From positions 496,001 through 560,000 of the forward strand of contig NZ_CP110001.1 of NCBI RefSeq assembly GCF_025947185.1: a stretch of 64,000 bases of DNA. Reading direction: 5' to 3'. Below are positions 15,015-24,402 of the stretch, in pieces. The notes below the pieces were generated by a model, which did no database searches, had not been told where the DNA came from, and was given only the letters and a program-made list of their open reading frames with translations. A program made the translations under genes and the position numbers. This DNA comes from Flavobacterium sp. N2038. GTDB lineage: Bacteria; Bacteroidota; Bacteroidia; Flavobacteriales; Flavobacteriaceae. Position 1 is the stretch's first letter; every line of letters begins with the position of its first letter.

Positions 15015-15054
15015 ACGCAGATTTAGCAGCTTTCAAACTAAAATAAATCTGCGT
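15015..15054. repeat. inverted repeat between convergent genes
   Basis: ACGCAGATTTA (15015-15025) pairs with TAAATCTGCGT (15044-15054). The surrounding 14962-15120 carries more copies of AATCTGCG/AAAATCCGCA words. It is one of the intergenic repeat families of this genome and may help end the two converging transcripts. Confidence 0.55.
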
Positions 15055-15127
15055 AAAAAAAAAGGCTTTTCAAACAATAAAAATCCGCACTAATCCATTT
15101 AACCTGCAAAATCTATGGACAAAAAAA

Positions 15128-16126
15128 CTACAATGAATTTCGCATAATCAAAGCCGATTTATTTTCGATTTGCTCCTTTTTCCCTTTTAGTACCATTTCT
15201 GCCAAAATTTTCCCCATGGTTTCAAAATGAGTTGAAATAGTCGTAATACCATTTGCAACAATCTTTTTTAATGGGGTTTCATTGTATGAAATAATTCCAA
15301 AATCACTGCCTAATTTTAGATTATGATTTCTGGCATTTTCAATTACATGAACCAGTTCACGATCTGTTGGAATAATATATAAATCGCCACTGGTAATTTG
15401 TCTGTCACCAAATTCGCTGATAATTTCATATTCAAAATTATACTTTGCACAAAACTCCTCAAATCCTATTTTCATACCGAGCGGCTCTCTAAAACCCGGA
15501 AAAATTAAAATTAATTTTTCATACTTGTTCAATCTCGCTTTGCCATTCTGCAAACCTTCAAATATATCTTTTTGGTGGTTTTGATAAATTGCGGGATACA
15601 TTTTTAATTCCGGATTAGTTTGATCCAGAATAATAACTTCATTTACTGGTAGGGTTTTTATACAATCCGTTATATCAATTAAATTAGTTGGCATAATGAT
15701 ATACTTGGTATAATTCCCATTACTGTCGTTTATGAGCTTTTTAAAAACCTGAACATTGAAATGATGAAAAAATATATCGACCTGAACATTTTTTCCAATA
15801 TTTTTTAAAAACGAATTATAGATATCTTCTTTAAAGATATTTAACTCATCAAACAGTAAAAAAATCTTCTGCTTAATTGTAGTTTCAACACTTTTAACAT
15901 AATAGCCTTTACCGGGGATGGCATAAATGATTCCTCTTTTCTTTAATTCATCATAAGCCAGTAAAACTGTATCCCGGGATAATGAAAAAGCCAGACACAC
16001 TTTATTTACAGATGGAAGCCTGTCGCCTTTTATCAATTTTTCTTCATCAATAGCTTTTTCAATTGAAAGAATAATCTGTTTATACTTTGGTAAACCAAGA
16101 TTATTTTGAATAGAGATAATGTTCAT
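15128..16126 (-). CDS. GntR-type regulator with periplasmic-binding-like sensor domain
   Basis: 332 residues from the ATG at 16126; the reading frame extends upstream but a start there would run over the galM promoter. The N-terminus is a GntR winged helix (about 8-75: LPKYKQIILSIEKAIDEEKL, DRLPSVNKVC, SLSRDTVLLAYDELKKRGII). The rest is a LacI-like sugar-binding domain. Divergent from galM, it is the likely repressor or activator of the galactose operon; the ACTGGTA repeats at 16157-16173 are a candidate operator. Confidence 0.88.
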   Translation of the reverse strand: MNIISIQNNLGLPKYKQIILSIEKAIDEEKLIKGDRLPSVNKVCLAFSLSRDTVLLAYDELKKRGIIYAIPGKGYYVKSVETTIKQKIFLLFDELNIFKEDIYNSFLKNIGKNVQVDIFFHHFNVQVFKKLINDSNGNYTKYIIMPTNLIDITDCIKTLPVNEVIILDQTNPELKMYPAIYQNHQKDIFEGLQNGKARLNKYEKLILIFPGFREPLGMKIGFEEFCAKYNFEYEIISEFGDRQITSGDLYIIPTDRELVHVIENARNHNLKLGSDFGIISYNETPLKKIVANGITTISTHFETMGKILAEMVLKGKKEQIENKSALIMRNSL

Positions 16127-16156
16127 GAAATGTGTTTTTTTGTGCAATATACAAAA

Positions 16157-16173
16157 ACTGGTAGGCACTGGTA
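16157..16173. promoter_or_regulatory. candidate operator of the GntR-type regulator
   Basis: ACTGGTA at 16157-16163 is repeated at 16167-16173 (10-bp period, the same face of the helix). It lies between the regulator's start and the galM -7 box at 16195, at about the -33 position of that promoter. Confidence 0.5.
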
Positions 16174-16194
16174 TGTAAAAATAAAAAATGTTTC

Positions 16195-16202
16195 TATTTT
16201 TG
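16195..16202 (+). promoter_or_regulatory. -7 box of the galactose operon promoter
   Basis: TATTTTTG matches TAnnTTTG exactly, 24 nt before the galM ATG at 16227. The candidate operator is 21 nt upstream. Confidence 0.6.
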
Positions 16203-16226
16203 AATTTCACTTTTGGCAAAAATAGT

Positions 16227-17279
16227 ATGGAAATAAAACATATCTCTCAATTTGAAGACAAATCTGCTTATAAATCTTTTGGTTTAACCTCTGATAACGA
16301 AGAAATTCTCTCTTTTGAATTATCAAATAAAAGCGGAATGAAAGTTCAGTTAATCAATTATGGAGCAACTGTAACTTCACTAAAAATACCTGTTGACGGA
16401 AAATTGATAGATGTCGTTTTGGGCTTTGATACTTTAGAATCTTATCTGGACTCCTATAATTTACCAAGTGCCCCCTATTTTGGAACCACTGTTGGCCGTT
16501 ATGCCGGAAGAATCAATAAAGGCCTTTTTAGTTTAAATGATAAAACTTTTCAATTGGCCGGAAACAATAATGGTAATGCTTTGCACGGAGGAGATACTGG
16601 TTTTGGAAAAAAAGCATGGAATGTAACCAATTTAACTGCTGGCGAAAATCCTTCTGTAACATTTAGTTTACTAAGTGAGAATCTGGATCAAAATTATCCC
16701 GGCGCTTTGCAAGTGGAATTAAAATATACTTTAACAGAAGCAAACGAATTGCAGCTTGAATACAAAGCAACAACAACCGAAGACACTATTGTAAACTTAA
16801 CTCATCACAGTTATTTTAATTTAAACGGACATGATTCAACTGTTCTGGATCAGGAAATGTCTATTGTTTCAGATAAAATACTCGAAACTGATTCCGAGAA
16901 TATTCCAACCGGAAAATTTACCCCGCTTTCTGATCATGCTTTCGATTTCAGAACCGCAAAAAACTGTCCCGCTTCTATCGATAATTCATTTGTAATTGAA
17001 CCTTCAAATGAAGTTGTTGCAACCTTATACAGTTCAAAAACAAAACTAAAAATGAGTGTTTATACCGATCAGCCAAGTGTACATATATATGTAGGCGGAA
17101 ATTGCTTTGATATTTTGAAAGGAAAAGAAGATGCTGTTTATCATGCCACAAGTGGTATCTGTTTTGAAACTCAAAATTTCCCTGACGCGCCAAATCACAA
17201 ACATTTTCCTAATACTGTCTTGAAAAAAGGCCAGGAATATCAGCAAAAAACGGTTTACAAATTTGAAACTCTAGATTAG
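16227..17279 (+). CDS. galM: aldose 1-epimerase (galactose mutarotase)
   Basis: 350 residues from the ATG at 16227; an upstream in-frame ATG lies before the promoter box and is rejected. It interconverts alpha- and beta-galactose so that GalK can use the alpha form. Motifs: INYGATVTSLKIP, TVGRYAGRINKG, the substrate His segment NGNALHGGDTGFGKK, and the second His in NLTHHSYFNLNG. It is followed 47 nt later by galK. No signal peptide is visible, so it acts in the cytoplasm. Confidence 0.95.
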   Translation: MEIKHISQFEDKSAYKSFGLTSDNEEILSFELSNKSGMKVQLINYGATVTSLKIPVDGKLIDVVLGFDTLESYLDSYNLPSAPYFGTTVGRYAGRINKGLFSLNDKTFQLAGNNNGNALHGGDTGFGKKAWNVTNLTAGENPSVTFSLLSENLDQNYPGALQVELKYTLTEANELQLEYKATTTEDTIVNLTHHSYFNLNGHDSTVLDQEMSIVSDKILETDSENIPTGKFTPLSDHAFDFRTAKNCPASIDNSFVIEPSNEVVATLYSSKTKLKMSVYTDQPSVHIYVGGNCFDILKGKEDAVYHATSGICFETQNFPDAPNHKHFPNTVLKKGQEYQQKTVYKFETLD

Positions 17280-17326
17280 TTCTTCAATTGAAAGAACTAA
17301 AAAAATACTATTACAATCACAAAATA

Positions 17327-18487
17327 ATGAATGAAATTCTAATACAAAATACCACCTCTTTTTTTGAGAATACTTTTGGATCTGCTCCACAAAAAATTGT
17401 TCTTTCTCCCGGAAGAATCAATATTATCGGAGAGCATATCGACTATAATGACGGTTATGTTTTACCGGCTGCAATCGACAAAATAATTTGTTTTGCTTTT
17501 GAAAAAAACAATACTAAAAAAGCCAAAATAATTGCCATCGATTTAAATGAAGAATTCGAAATTGATTTGACTGAAAAAGCAGCATTAAATGATGCTGTAT
17601 GGACCAACTACATTCGTGGTGTTATTAAACAACTACAAGATAATGGCTTTTCATTTGAAGGTTTTAATTGTGTTTTTAGCAGTAACATTCCGGTCGGATC
17701 CGGATTATCTTCTTCGGCAGCTTTAGAGTGCGGAATGATTTTCGGAATCGTGGCACTTTTTGATTTAAAAATAGAAAAGAAAGACATCGCATTATTAGGC
17801 CAAAAAGCAGAACACTGGGTTGGTATTAACTGCGGAATTATGGATCAGTTCTCCAGTGTACATGGTCTTGAAAATAAAGTAATTCAGTTGGATTGTAACA
17901 CATTGGATTTTGAATATCATAATGCCGATTTCAGAGATTATTCTTTAATCCTGATGGATAGTAATGTAAAACATTCGCTTTTTACTTCAGAATATAATAC
18001 AAGACGAATTGAATGCGAACAAGGTTTGTCTATTATAAAAACTCATTTTCCTGAAGTAAAAACGTTTAGAGATTGCAAAGAAGAACAACTTTTAAGTATT
18101 CAGGATAAAATAGATCCAACCGTTTTTAAGAGAGTACACTATGTTGTAAAAGAAATTAACCGTGTTATTAAGGCATGCGAGGCTCTGGACAAAGGAAATA
18201 TAGAACTTTTAGGACAATTACTTTTTGAAACGCATTATGGCTTATCGCAGGAGTATGCCGTGAGCTGTGAAGAGCTGGATATGCTAGTAGATACTGCAAA
18301 AGCTGATGATGCCATAATTGGCTCCCGTTTGATGGGGGGCGGATTTGGCGGCTGCACTATAAATTTAATTAAAAAAGGTCACGAAAATGAGGTAAAAAGT
18401 AAGTTTTCAAATCTTTATTTAAATACATTTGGAATTGAATTAAAATTCTATGATGTAAAAATCTCAAACGGAACAAAACTACTTTAA
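17327..18487 (+). CDS. galK: galactokinase
   Basis: 386 residues from the ATG at 17327; a TTG-initiated extension of 13 codons is not needed. It phosphorylates galactose with ATP (GHMP kinase). Motifs: the galactokinase signature PGRINIIGEHIDYNDGYVLP near residue 25, the ATP-binding GSGLSSSAALECG near 125, and the C-terminal GGGFGGCTINLI. Length is normal for the family. Second gene of the Leloir pathway set, 17 nt before galT. Confidence 0.97.
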   Translation: MNEILIQNTTSFFENTFGSAPQKIVLSPGRINIIGEHIDYNDGYVLPAAIDKIICFAFEKNNTKKAKIIAIDLNEEFEIDLTEKAALNDAVWTNYIRGVIKQLQDNGFSFEGFNCVFSSNIPVGSGLSSSAALECGMIFGIVALFDLKIEKKDIALLGQKAEHWVGINCGIMDQFSSVHGLENKVIQLDCNTLDFEYHNADFRDYSLILMDSNVKHSLFTSEYNTRRIECEQGLSIIKTHFPEVKTFRDCKEEQLLSIQDKIDPTVFKRVHYVVKEINRVIKACEALDKGNIELLGQLLFETHYGLSQEYAVSCEELDMLVDTAKADDAIIGSRLMGGGFGGCTINLIKKGHENEVKSKFSNLYLNTFGIELKFYDVKISNGTKLL

Positions 18488-18504
18488 TATCACAACTAGC
18501 AAAA

Positions 18505-19554
18505 ATGAAAAATTTCGACATTAACGAAGATCCTCACAGACGATTTAATCCTTTATTAAACGAATGGGTACTAGTTTCACCTCATCGTGCAAAACGCCCT
18601 TGGCAGGGACAAAATGAAACCATAGCTACAGAGGCTTTGCCAAAGTACGACTCAACCTGTTACTTATGTCCGGGAAATGTTCGTGCTAACGGAGTGAGCA
18701 ATCCGAAATACGAAAACAGTTTTGTTTTTGAAAATGATTTTGCAGCCATGAAACAGGACGAAATTATTTTTGAAGAAGATATTAAGCATACTTTTTTTAA
18801 AGCCATCCCTGAACAGGGAATTTCAAGAGTGGTTTGTTTTTCACCAAGACACGATCTTACCTTGCCTGAAATGGAAATTGACGGGATTGAAAACATCATC
18901 AGAACCTGGCAAAAAGAATATACTGATTTAGGAAATATTAAATACATCAATCACGTTCAGATTTTCGAAAATAAAGGAAGCGTGATGGGGTGCAGTAATC
19001 CGCACCCACACGGGCAAATCTGGGCACAATCATCTTTGCCAACTCAGGTTGAAAAAACACAGAACAGTTTAAAAGCATATTTTGATAAAAACAACAGAAC
19101 CCTTCTTAAAGATTACCTGGATGCCGAATTAAAATCTGGCGATCGTATTGTAATCGAAAATGATCATTTTGTTGCTTTGGTTCCGTTTTGGGCAATCTGG
19201 CCTTATGAAACCATGATCATAAGCAAAAGATCTTTTGGCAAAATCACCGATTTAACTGCTGAAGAAGCTACTGCTTTTGCTAAAATTCTAAAACAGCTTA
19301 CAACAAAATACGACAATTTATTCAGTACTTCTTTCCCGTACTCATCTGGAATTCATCAGGCGCCAACAGATAGTTTAGAACATCCAGAATGGCATTTTCA
19401 TATGCATTTTTATCCGCCATTATTAAGATCGGCAACGGTTAAAAAATTTATGGTTGGTTACGAAATGCTGGGCGAATCACAACGTGATATTACTCCTGAA
19501 AAAAGTGCTGAGATTTTAAGACAACAATCAGACGTTCATTATAAAAGCTTATAA
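18505..19554 (+). CDS. galT: galactose-1-phosphate uridylyltransferase
   Basis: 349 residues. It exchanges UMP between UDP-glucose and galactose 1-phosphate. The HIT-type active site is clear: CSNPHPHGQIW around residue 160-170, with the nucleophilic His in HPHGQ. The N-terminal CYLCPGN supplies the metal site, and EWHFHMHFYPPLL provides the C-terminal His cluster. It follows galK closely. No galE is present in this window, so UDP-galactose epimerase must be encoded elsewhere. Confidence 0.97.
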   Translation: MKNFDINEDPHRRFNPLLNEWVLVSPHRAKRPWQGQNETIATEALPKYDSTCYLCPGNVRANGVSNPKYENSFVFENDFAAMKQDEIIFEEDIKHTFFKAIPEQGISRVVCFSPRHDLTLPEMEIDGIENIIRTWQKEYTDLGNIKYINHVQIFENKGSVMGCSNPHPHGQIWAQSSLPTQVEKTQNSLKAYFDKNNRTLLKDYLDAELKSGDRIVIENDHFVALVPFWAIWPYETMIISKRSFGKITDLTAEEATAFAKILKQLTTKYDNLFSTSFPYSSGIHQAPTDSLEHPEWHFHMHFYPPLLRSATVKKFMVGYEMLGESQRDITPEKSAEILRQQSDVHYKSL

Positions 19555-19695
19555 AACCAATTTAAAAAATAACAGAATAAAAAACACCTATTTTGTTTTA
19601 ACCAGATAAAATAGCAGAAACCGGATTTTGAAATTTTTCAAAATCAATATTAAACAAACAATCACCTATACTAATTTTAAAAAATACTACTAACA

Positions 19696-21381
19696 ATGAA
19701 CCAGAACCTCGCTTTCGCAGATTATGCGGTTTTTATTATTTATTTTATCGTAGTTTCTGCCTACGGTTACAGTGTTTACCGCAAACGTAAACAAGACGAA
19801 CACGATGCTAAAGCTTATTTCCTGGCCGAAGGAAATTTAACATGGTGGGCTATTGGAGCTTCGTTAATTGCCTCAAACATCTCTGCAGAACAATTTATCG
19901 GAATGAGTGGTGAAGGTTTCTTTTTAGGAATTGCTGTTGCTGCTTACGAATGGCTGGCAGCTGTTGCTTTGATTATTGTAGCCGTTTGGTTTATCCCTGT
20001 TTATCTTAAAAACAAGATTTACACGATGCCTCAATTCTTAAAAACACGTTATAACGAATCTACTGCTTTGATTATGGCAGTTTTCTGGTTGTTTTTGTAC
20101 GTTTTTGTAAACTTAACTTCTATCCTTTATTTAGGAGCTGTTGCTATTAATGGTTTAGCAGGTGGAGAATATCTGCATGTTATTATGATTGGATTGGCAG
20201 TATTTGCTTTGGTAATCTCTTTAGGAGGAATGAAAGTTGTTGCATATACAGACGTTATTCAGGTTGCCGTTTTAATTATTGGTGGTTTGGTTACTTCTTA
20301 TATTGCACTTACTACAGTTGGAAGATATTTTCATGTGGGTGAAAATGCAATCGCCGGATTTCAGGTTTTAATGGAAAAAGCTCCGGAACATTTCAAAATG
20401 ATTATCCCAAGACCAACAGCGACTTCATCTCAGCTTGAGATCAATAAATATTTAACTTTCCCTGGTTTGATGTCTTACGTAGCCGGTATCTGGATCATCA
20501 ACTTAAACTACTGGGGATGTAACCAATACATTACACAAAGAGCTTTAGGTGCCGATTTACAAACTGCACGTACAGGTATTTTGTTTGCTGGTATGTTAAA
20601 ATTATTAATGCCTTTAATCGTAATGTTACCGGGTATAGCTGCTTACGTTTTATACCAAAACGGACATTTACCACAATTAGTTGGAGGAAAAGACGGCGCT
20701 TATTCTGCTGTATTAACGTTCTTACCTACTGGTTTAAAAGGACTTTCTGTCGCTGCATTAACTGCTGCAATTGTTGCTTCATTGGCAGGTAAAGTAAATA
20801 GTATCTCAACGATCTATACTTTAGATGTACATAAAAAATACATCCAAAAAGATGCCGGCGAAAAACAACAGGTAAACATTGGTAGAATTGCTGTATTTGC
20901 TGCAATGCTTTTGGCTGTATTGTTTACATGGAATGACCTTCTTGGAATTGGTGGTGTTGGTGGATTCACCTACATTCAAAAATATACAGGTTTCATTAGC
21001 CCCGGAGTTTTCGCAATGTTCTTCCTTGGTATGTTCTGGAAAAGAACTACTGGAACTGCGGCAATCGTAGGAGTAATTTTAGGATTTGTTTTATCTGTTT
21101 TATTTAATGAGTATGCACCAATGTTATTCGGAAATGAAACATTATTATATACCGCTTATTCTAATGGCAAAGGTGGTTTCGAAATTCCGTTCCACATTTG
21201 TATGGGATTGTCTTTCTTCTTTACCATGCTGGCAATGATCGGAATCAGTTTTGCAGGACCAAAAGTAAATCCTAAAGCATTTGAAATTGACTCTGAAATG
21301 TTTAAAGTAAAACCACAAACTACAGTTTTAATCGTAATTACATTATTGATTATTGTGGCGTTGTATGTTAAATTCTGGTAG
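19696..21381 (+). CDS. sodium/sugar symporter (SSS family)
   Basis: 561 residues with about 14 predicted membrane helices, in the inner membrane. Family features: the first helix FADYAVFIIYFIVVSAYGYS, FLAEGNLTWWAIGASLIASN and ISAEQFIGMSGEGF (the sodium-binding first helices of SSS transporters such as vSGLT), and AALTAAIVASLAGKVNSIST further on. Placed after galM-K-T, it most likely imports galactose with sodium. A 141-nt gap separates it from galT. A strong terminator follows at 21415. Confidence 0.92.
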   Translation: MNQNLAFADYAVFIIYFIVVSAYGYSVYRKRKQDEHDAKAYFLAEGNLTWWAIGASLIASNISAEQFIGMSGEGFFLGIAVAAYEWLAAVALIIVAVWFIPVYLKNKIYTMPQFLKTRYNESTALIMAVFWLFLYVFVNLTSILYLGAVAINGLAGGEYLHVIMIGLAVFALVISLGGMKVVAYTDVIQVAVLIIGGLVTSYIALTTVGRYFHVGENAIAGFQVLMEKAPEHFKMIIPRPTATSSQLEINKYLTFPGLMSYVAGIWIINLNYWGCNQYITQRALGADLQTARTGILFAGMLKLLMPLIVMLPGIAAYVLYQNGHLPQLVGGKDGAYSAVLTFLPTGLKGLSVAALTAAIVASLAGKVNSISTIYTLDVHKKYIQKDAGEKQQVNIGRIAVFAAMLLAVLFTWNDLLGIGGVGGFTYIQKYTGFISPGVFAMFFLGMFWKRTTGTAAIVGVILGFVLSVLFNEYAPMLFGNETLLYTAYSNGKGGFEIPFHICMGLSFFFTMLAMIGISFAGPKVNPKAFEIDSEMFKVKPQTTVLIVITLLIIVALYVKFW

Positions 21382-21414
21382 TATAATTTTTTACTATATT
21401 ATTTTTTGAAGATT

Positions 21415-21448
21415 AAAAGGCTGTCTAGTTTTAGACAGCCTTTTTTTT
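21415..21448 (+). terminator. terminator of the galactose operon
   Basis: AAAAGGCTGTCTA pairs with TAGACAGCCTTTT around a short loop, followed by T residues. It starts 34 nt after the symporter stop and may also stop minus-strand readthrough. Confidence 0.85.
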
Positions 21449-21480
21449 AATAAAGTTATATGGTATATTTTAGCCATAAA

Positions 21481-21504
21481 AAAAGCCCTGATTATTCAGG
21501 GCTT
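21481..21504 (-). terminator. terminator overlapping the end of the FAD-enzyme gene
   Basis: AAAGCCCTGA and TCAGGGCTTT form perfect 10-bp arms around TTAT. In minus-strand sense it is followed by a T run. It overlaps the last codons of the gene ending at 21492. Confidence 0.8.
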
Positions 21505-22742
21505 TGTTCTTTCTGCATATTCAGTAAATATGCCATATTTGCTATTACGTGATCGTGTTTCTTTACAAAAGGGTTTTCCTCATTCCAGACATAACCCGCC
21601 AAAACCGAACATATTTTTTCTTTTACTTCAGGATTTTCAGGTTGGTGAAAAAACAGCGTTTGCAGATTTCCTGTGTACCATTCCTGTACATACGTAGTAA
21701 AAACGGCAATACCACGTTTCATATATTGCGTAAACTCAACTTCCCAATCAACAGGAATTCCTTGCGATTCTTTCAGATATAATTTTGCTGCCAGCATTCC
21801 GGATTCTGTGGCAAAAGCAACTCCGGATGAGAATACCGGATCTAGAAATTCAGAACTGTTTCCGGTTAAAGCAAAGCCATCTCCGTACATTCTTTTTACC
21901 GCTCTTGAATAATTTTCGAGTTTTACAGGCTCGAATAAAAACTCCGTTCCGGCAAATCTCTTAATATAATAATCAGACTTTTGGATGGCATTTCGCAACG
22001 CTTCAGCATTGTCTTTATTTTCAGAAAGAGAATTGATAAAATCTGTTGGGCCAACAACTCCTAAACTCGTATTTCCATTCGAGAACGGAATTACCCACAG
22101 CCATACTTCGGTTTCCAGAATATCAAAAGAAATCTGAGTTCCCTCCTCGCCTTCCTCTCTGTTTATATCTTTTACATGCGTAAATATCGAAGAATGCGGA
22201 TCTAATTTTGATGGTGTATCCAAATCTAAAAGTCTAGGCAAAACACGTCCGTATCCGCTGGAATCTACTATGAATTTGGCGTGAATCTCTTTTAAATTTC
22301 CGTCTGCATCTTTCACAATTGTTTTCGAATTTTTTCCTTCAAAAGAAACTTCCAAAACTTCTGTTTCAAATTCCAGATCAATTCCTTTTCGAATTACTTC
22401 CTGTGCCATTGTATTGTCAAAATCAGCTCTGGGTACCTGCCAGGTCCAGTCCCAGCCTTCTCCAAATTTCTGACTAAAATCAAAAACACATATTTCTTCT
22501 CCTCTTATAAAACGAGCGCCAAGCTTTTTTTCAAAGTTCATTGCATTGAGCGCATCATAAAGTTCAGCTTCAGCAAAATGATCCATAACCCTCGGAATAA
22601 GGCTTTCGCCAACCACAAGTCTTGGGAATTTTGCTTTTTCTACAACCTTTACCTTTACCTTATTTTTATGTAGATACGATGCCGAAACACATCCTGAAGG
22701 TCCTGCACCAATCACTAAAACATCAACAAACTCCTTTGTCAT
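21492..22742 (-). CDS. FAD-dependent oxidoreductase, tryptophan-halogenase-like
   Basis: 416 residues. The N-terminal Rossmann motif is VIGAGPSGCVSASYL (about 8-22). GESLIPRVM follows at about 46, and WDWTWQVPRADFD near 100 resembles the WxWxIP motif of flavin-dependent halogenases and related monooxygenases. It is divergent from the ammonia-lyase at the left edge of the pigment cluster. It may halogenate or hydroxylate the aromatic ring of flexirubin; chloroflexirubins are known in the group. Which of the two it does cannot be told by eye. Confidence 0.85.
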   Translation of the reverse strand: MTKEFVDVLVIGAGPSGCVSASYLHKNKVKVKVVEKAKFPRLVVGESLIPRVMDHFAEAELYDALNAMNFEKKLGARFIRGEEICVFDFSQKFGEGWDWTWQVPRADFDNTMAQEVIRKGIDLEFETEVLEVSFEGKNSKTIVKDADGNLKEIHAKFIVDSSGYGRVLPRLLDLDTPSKLDPHSSIFTHVKDINREEGEEGTQISFDILETEVWLWVIPFSNGNTSLGVVGPTDFINSLSENKDNAEALRNAIQKSDYYIKRFAGTEFLFEPVKLENYSRAVKRMYGDGFALTGNSSEFLDPVFSSGVAFATESGMLAAKLYLKESQGIPVDWEVEFTQYMKRGIAVFTTYVQEWYTGNLQTLFFHQPENPEVKEKICSVLAGYVWNEENPFVKKHDHVIANMAYLLNMQKEQSPE

Positions 22743-22768
22743 AATAAAAATGTTATGAATTATTAACT

Positions 22769-22776
22769 TACATTTG
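22769..22776 (+). promoter_or_regulatory. -7 box candidate for the ammonia-lyase operon
   Basis: TACATTTG is an exact TAnnTTTG match 67 nt before the ATG. A near match, TAAATTAG at 22817-22824, is closer to the gene and is an alternative. Confidence 0.45.
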
Positions 22777-22843
22777 CCATCATCAAAATAACTACATTTA
22801 TTTTGATTAATAAAATTAAATTAGCACAACCAAAAACGATTTA

Positions 22844-24364
22844 ATGAATACAATTAATGAATATTTAAGTTTAGCAGAATTCGAATCTATTATATTTGGA
22901 AATAACAAAGTTACAATAAGTGATGTAGTTCTAAACAGGGTAAATGAAAGCTTTAACTTTCTAAAAGAATTTTCAGGAAACAAAGTAATATATGGTGTAA
23001 ATACTGGCTTTGGACCAATGGCTCAATATAGAATTAAGGAGTCAGACCAAATTCAGCTTCAATATAATTTAATCAGGAGCCACTCATCCGGAACAGGAAA
23101 GCCGTTGAGTCCTGTTTGTGCAAAAGCAGCAATCTTAGCCCGATTAAATACGCTTTCTTTGGGGAATTCAGGTGTTCATCCTTCTGTAATTCATTTAATG
23201 GCCGAGTTGATCAACAGAGATATTACCCCATTGATTTTCGAACACGGTGGCGTTGGAGCGAGTGGAGATTTGGTACAATTATCACACTTAGCTTTAGTTT
23301 TAATTGGCGAAGGTGAAGTTTTTTATAAAGGAGAAAGAAGACCAACTCCTGAGGTTTTTGAAATTGAAGGCCTAAAACCAATTCAGGTAGAAATTAGAGA
23401 AGGTCTGGCTTTGATTAACGGAACTTCTGTAATGACAGGAATTGGCGTTGTAAATATTCATCATGCTAAAAAATTATTAGACTGGTCTTTGAAGTCTTCT
23501 TGTGCAATAAACGAATTGGTTCAGGCTTATGACGATCATTTTTCTGAAGAATTAAACCAAACCAAACGTCATAAAGGACAACAGGAAGTAGCTTTAAGAA
23601 TGAGAAAAAATCTTTCAGACAGTACTTTAATTCGTAAAAGAGAAGACCATTTATATTCTGGAGAAAATACCGAAGAAATTTTTAAAGAAAAAGTTCAGGA
23701 ATATTACTCTTTAAGATGTGTGCCTCAAATTCTTGGGCCGGTTTTAGAAACTATAAATAATGTCGCTTCTATTCTGGAAGACGAATTTAACTCGGCAAAC
23801 GACAATCCTATTATAGATGTAAAAAACAAACACGTTTATCACGGAGGAAACTTCCACGGCGATTATATTTCGCTTGAAATGGATAAACTGAAAATTGTTA
23901 TTACAAAATTAACGATGTTGGCAGAACGCCAATTGAACTATTTGCTAAATTCAAAAATTAATGAAATCCTTCCTCCATTTGTAAATCTGGGAACTTTAGG
24001 CTTTAACTTTGGTATGCAGGGGGTTCAATTTACAGCAACCTCAACAACAGCAGAAAGTCAAATGCTTTCAAATCCAATGTATGTGCATTCAATTCCAAAC
24101 AACAACGACAATCAGGACATTGTAAGTATGGGAACAAATGCCGCGGTAATTACATCAAAAGTAATCGAAAATGCTTTTGAGGTTCTGGCTATCGAAATGA
24201 TTACCATTGTTCAGGCCATTGATTATTTAGGTCAAAAAGATAAAATTTCATCAGTTACAAAAAAATGGTACGACGATGTAAGAAATATTATTCCGGAGTT
24301 TAAAGAAGATCAGGTAATGTATCCTTTTGTTCAAAAAGTAAAAGATTACCTTACAAACAGTTAA
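22844..24364 (+). CDS. tyrosine ammonia-lyase
   Basis: 506 residues. It deaminates L-tyrosine to 4-coumarate, the starter of flexirubin-type aryl polyenes. The autocatalytic MIO cofactor forms from Ala139-Ser140-Gly141 in GGVGASGDLV. Tyr50 (VIYGVNTGFG) is the catalytic lid base. The specificity pair is Ser79-His80, not the His-Leu of the Rhodobacter enzyme. From memory the sequence is nearly that of F. johnsoniae TAL, a highly tyrosine-specific member. It heads a long same-strand run. Histidine ammonia-lyase is the closest alternative but is disfavoured by context. Confidence 0.95.
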   Translation: MNTINEYLSLAEFESIIFGNNKVTISDVVLNRVNESFNFLKEFSGNKVIYGVNTGFGPMAQYRIKESDQIQLQYNLIRSHSSGTGKPLSPVCAKAAILARLNTLSLGNSGVHPSVIHLMAELINRDITPLIFEHGGVGASGDLVQLSHLALVLIGEGEVFYKGERRPTPEVFEIEGLKPIQVEIREGLALINGTSVMTGIGVVNIHHAKKLLDWSLKSSCAINELVQAYDDHFSEELNQTKRHKGQQEVALRMRKNLSDSTLIRKREDHLYSGENTEEIFKEKVQEYYSLRCVPQILGPVLETINNVASILEDEFNSANDNPIIDVKNKHVYHGGNFHGDYISLEMDKLKIVITKLTMLAERQLNYLLNSKINEILPPFVNLGTLGFNFGMQGVQFTATSTTAESQMLSNPMYVHSIPNNNDNQDIVSMGTNAAVITSKVIENAFEVLAIEMITIVQAIDYLGQKDKISSVTKKWYDDVRNIIPEFKEDQVMYPFVQKVKDYLTNS

Positions 24365-24402
24365 TTATTTATTTCACATATTAATATTGAATCTTAAAAA
24401 TC

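Noticed and set aside
16127..16219. N-terminal extension of the GntR-type regulator
   Set aside because: It would overlap the galM promoter and operator, and the extra residues have no domain similarity; the ATG at 16126 begins just before the winged helix.
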